Positions 41,033 through 42,065 of a stretch of DNA of 42,065 nt are shown here, piece after piece. The DNA is from Treponema sp. (GTDB lineage Bacteria > Spirochaetota > Spirochaetia > Treponematales > Breznakiellaceae). The translations under genes and the position numbers were made by a program. The stretch is taken from positions 1-42,065 of the forward strand of contig JAISQR010000176.1 in NCBI GenBank assembly GCA_031274035.1, read 5' to 3'. Positions within the stretch are counted from its first letter, which is position 1, and each line of letters opens with the position of its first letter. The notes below the pieces were generated by a model. That model saw nothing but the letters and a program-made list of their open reading frames with translations, was not told the origin of the DNA and did no database searches.

Positions 41033-41689
41033 ATGAAAAAGATATTTTTTGTATCGGTACTGTGTCTGGCAGTTATGATAAATCTGGGCGCTCAGAATTC
41101 AGATGCTTTTACTTGGGAACTGCGTATTGAAAAGAAAGCGTCCGGTACACCGCTGGATTTTAACCAGACCATAGAGAAACTTGCAGATGTGATACCGCCG
41201 GATGCTCCGCCCGATGTGGTGAATCATAGCCTGGCTAAAGATGACGATTTGGCGATTAGGGTAAAACCCCTGGCAAACAGTTACTGTTACATTATTCAGT
41301 ATGGGCCTGATAGAAAAGTTACCCTATACCACGATGTACAGTTAAACGCGGGGATTGAGAAGGTTTTTAACCCTGTACTAACAGGCGGCCCTGGAATTGA
41401 TACCTTTTATATAATAATGAGTGCAAAAAGGGAAGCAAAACTGGAGAATGTTATCAATACATACAAGCGTTCGCCCAATGTACGGCAGGCTAATTCAAAT
41501 GTGTATTACGAGGCGTTGGCCATTCAGAAGGCTGATGAACCCCTTGGCGAGCCTCCGCAGAGGTTTACGATTAGCGGAGGAACCGCCCGCGGTACTCTTA
41601 CAAACGTCCCTGCCGATTCCCCTCCGAGCGGGACCGCCCGGTATTCGGGACGGAACCGTTATGTAAGGATTGTCTCGGTTAAACATTAG
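41033..41689 (+). CDS. Exported DUF4384-like protein
   Basis: The protein has 218 residues from the ATG at 41033, which has AAGGAG upstream; the frame is open further upstream but overlaps the caspase gene. A signal peptide (about 1-20, ending INLGAQ) matches in style that of the caspase gene (LLGAQ). The core LAIRVKPLANSYCYIIQYGPDRKVTLYHD and FNPVLTGGPGIDTFYIIMSA match the DUF4384 pattern (a beta-rich domain often fused to or encoded beside bacterial caspases). The last 40 residues are Pro/Gly/Arg-rich and low-complexity. Probably it acts with the caspase protein in the periplasm (inference). Confidence 0.72.
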   Translation: MKKIFFVSVLCLAVMINLGAQNSDAFTWELRIEKKASGTPLDFNQTIEKLADVIPPDAPPDVVNHSLAKDDDLAIRVKPLANSYCYIIQYGPDRKVTLYHDVQLNAGIEKVFNPVLTGGPGIDTFYIIMSAKREAKLENVINTYKRSPNVRQANSNVYYEALAIQKADEPLGEPPQRFTISGGTARGTLTNVPADSPPSGTARYSGRNRYVRIVSVKH

Positions 41690-41725
41690 AGGAGAACCGC
41701 TAAACCGCTTGTTTTGGGAACAATG

Positions 41726-41770
41726 GGCATGCTGTACTCTCCGAGTATTCGGAGTTTGCAAGGTATAATC
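41726..41770 (-). repeat. MITE-like fragment, copy F (inverted)
   Basis: On the minus strand it reads TATACCTTGCAAACTCCGAA ... GCATGCCC, the core of the MITE-like family, with an extra ~15 bases inserted before the GCATGCCC part. Its orientation is opposite to copies A-C. Confidence 0.6.
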
Positions 41771-41891
41771 GAAGCTCCGGTTCGCGCTTGCCACGTACTA
41801 AGGGGTATGTACCCTAAGTCAAATACCTTACCAAAACAACGTACCCCTTCGGCTTGCCGCGGGGTACATTGCTTTCCTCTTCCATCCCTCT
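41771..41891. other. Short gene-free spacer before the IS element
   Basis: It contains a long interrupted inverted repeat, AAGGGGTATGTACCC / and GTACCCCTT with CGGGGTACAT (41810-41870), which can fold as a large hairpin. No gene is visible. Confidence 0.4.
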
Positions 41892-42065
41892 AGGAGTTTG
41901 TGGGGCTTCTCTTTGGGGGATCGACAAAAACCTGCTTTTTCCGGTAAAATTCCTATATGAGCGCGAGATTTGTAACGATAGACCGGGAAACACCGCTGTT
42001 ATTTCCCGAGGACTTGAGGAAATGGGTGCCTGAGGACCATATAGTACACTTTATCATTGAAGCGG
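41892..42065 (+). mobile_element. Left end of an IS1182-like insertion sequence (runs off window)
   Basis: The left end AGGAGTTTGTGGGGCTTCTC matches AGGAGTTTGTTGCGCTTCGC of the MITE-like elements at 16 of 20 positions, suggesting a shared terminal repeat. A transposase gene starts 65 bases inside. TCGACA (41921-41926), 18 bases, TAAAAT (41945-41950) is its likely promoter. The right end is outside the window. Confidence 0.65.
41957..42065 (+). CDS. IS1182-like transposase, N-terminal part (cut by window end)
   Basis: Only 36 codons are present: MSARFVTIDRETPLLFPEDL, then RKWVPEDHIVHFIIEA. FVTIDR..PLL.PEDLR.WVPEDH.VHF is the standard N-terminus of IS1182/IS5-group transposases (PF05598, DUF772). 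The -10 TAAAAT ends six bases before the ATG, with no Shine-Dalgarno, so it probably starts leaderless. Catalytic DDE residues would lie beyond the window. Confidence 0.85.
   Translation, partial: MSARFVTIDRETPLLFPEDLRKWVPEDHIVHFIIEA

Overview
The window looks like a chromosomal segment of a host-associated treponeme, most like the termite-gut Treponema group (T. primitia / T. azotonutricium type). This is an inference from gene content: an NtrY/NtrX-like pair beside HPr and HPr kinase, many LplABC-type sugar ABC transporters, lipoproteins with spirochaete-style lipoboxes, DUF3793 next to a flavodoxin, and a base composition that looks close to 50% G+C. No rRNA or tRNA gene was seen.

Layout. 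1-9052, all minus strand: hprK, ptsH(HPr), an NtrY-like kinase, an NtrX-like regulator, lexA and holA form a core regulatory and replication block. Upstream of it are a von Willebrand A (VWA) lipoprotein with an apparently circularly permuted domain and a queuosine-precursor transporter. 9452-12236, plus strand: a btuF-btuC-btuD type importer for cobalamin or an iron chelate. 12411-16258: a TM2-domain protein, tatD, a DUF1015 protein and a coiled-coil PD-(D/E)XK-like protein. 16285-16490: a broken BspA-type leucine-rich repeat gene.

16571-26759, minus strand: one long apparent operon for uptake and catabolism of a sugar or sugar acid. It reads permease-permease-binding protein, esterase, binding protein-permease-permease, enolase-superfamily enzyme, Gfo/Idh/MocA oxidoreductase, so the transporter set is present twice. 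27213-29780: the SRP RNA gene followed by dnaX-ybaB-recR. 29781-30849 is a gene-free stretch full of interspersed repeats. 30920-33396: flavodoxin, DUF3793 protein and an IclR regulator, with MITE-like elements between them.

33682-41689, plus strand: an envelope or secreted group. It contains a fibronectin-III/cadherin-like lipoprotein, a giant beta-helix protein built from near-identical repeats, an exported protein with two seven-bladed WD40 propellers joined to a caspase (peptidase C14) domain, and a small exported DUF4384-like protein. This group and the permuted VWA lipoprotein are the best candidates for undescribed biology. The window ends inside an IS1182-like transposase gene (from 41957). 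The end of that element resembles the ends of small palindromic elements scattered through the window, suggesting a parent IS with MITE derivatives.

At least five genes (DUF1015, PD-(D/E)XK, dnaX, iclR, transposase) have a -10 hexamer only 5-8 bases before the ATG and no Shine-Dalgarno sequence. This suggests leaderless mRNAs. All assignments come from reading the sequence; no database search was run.
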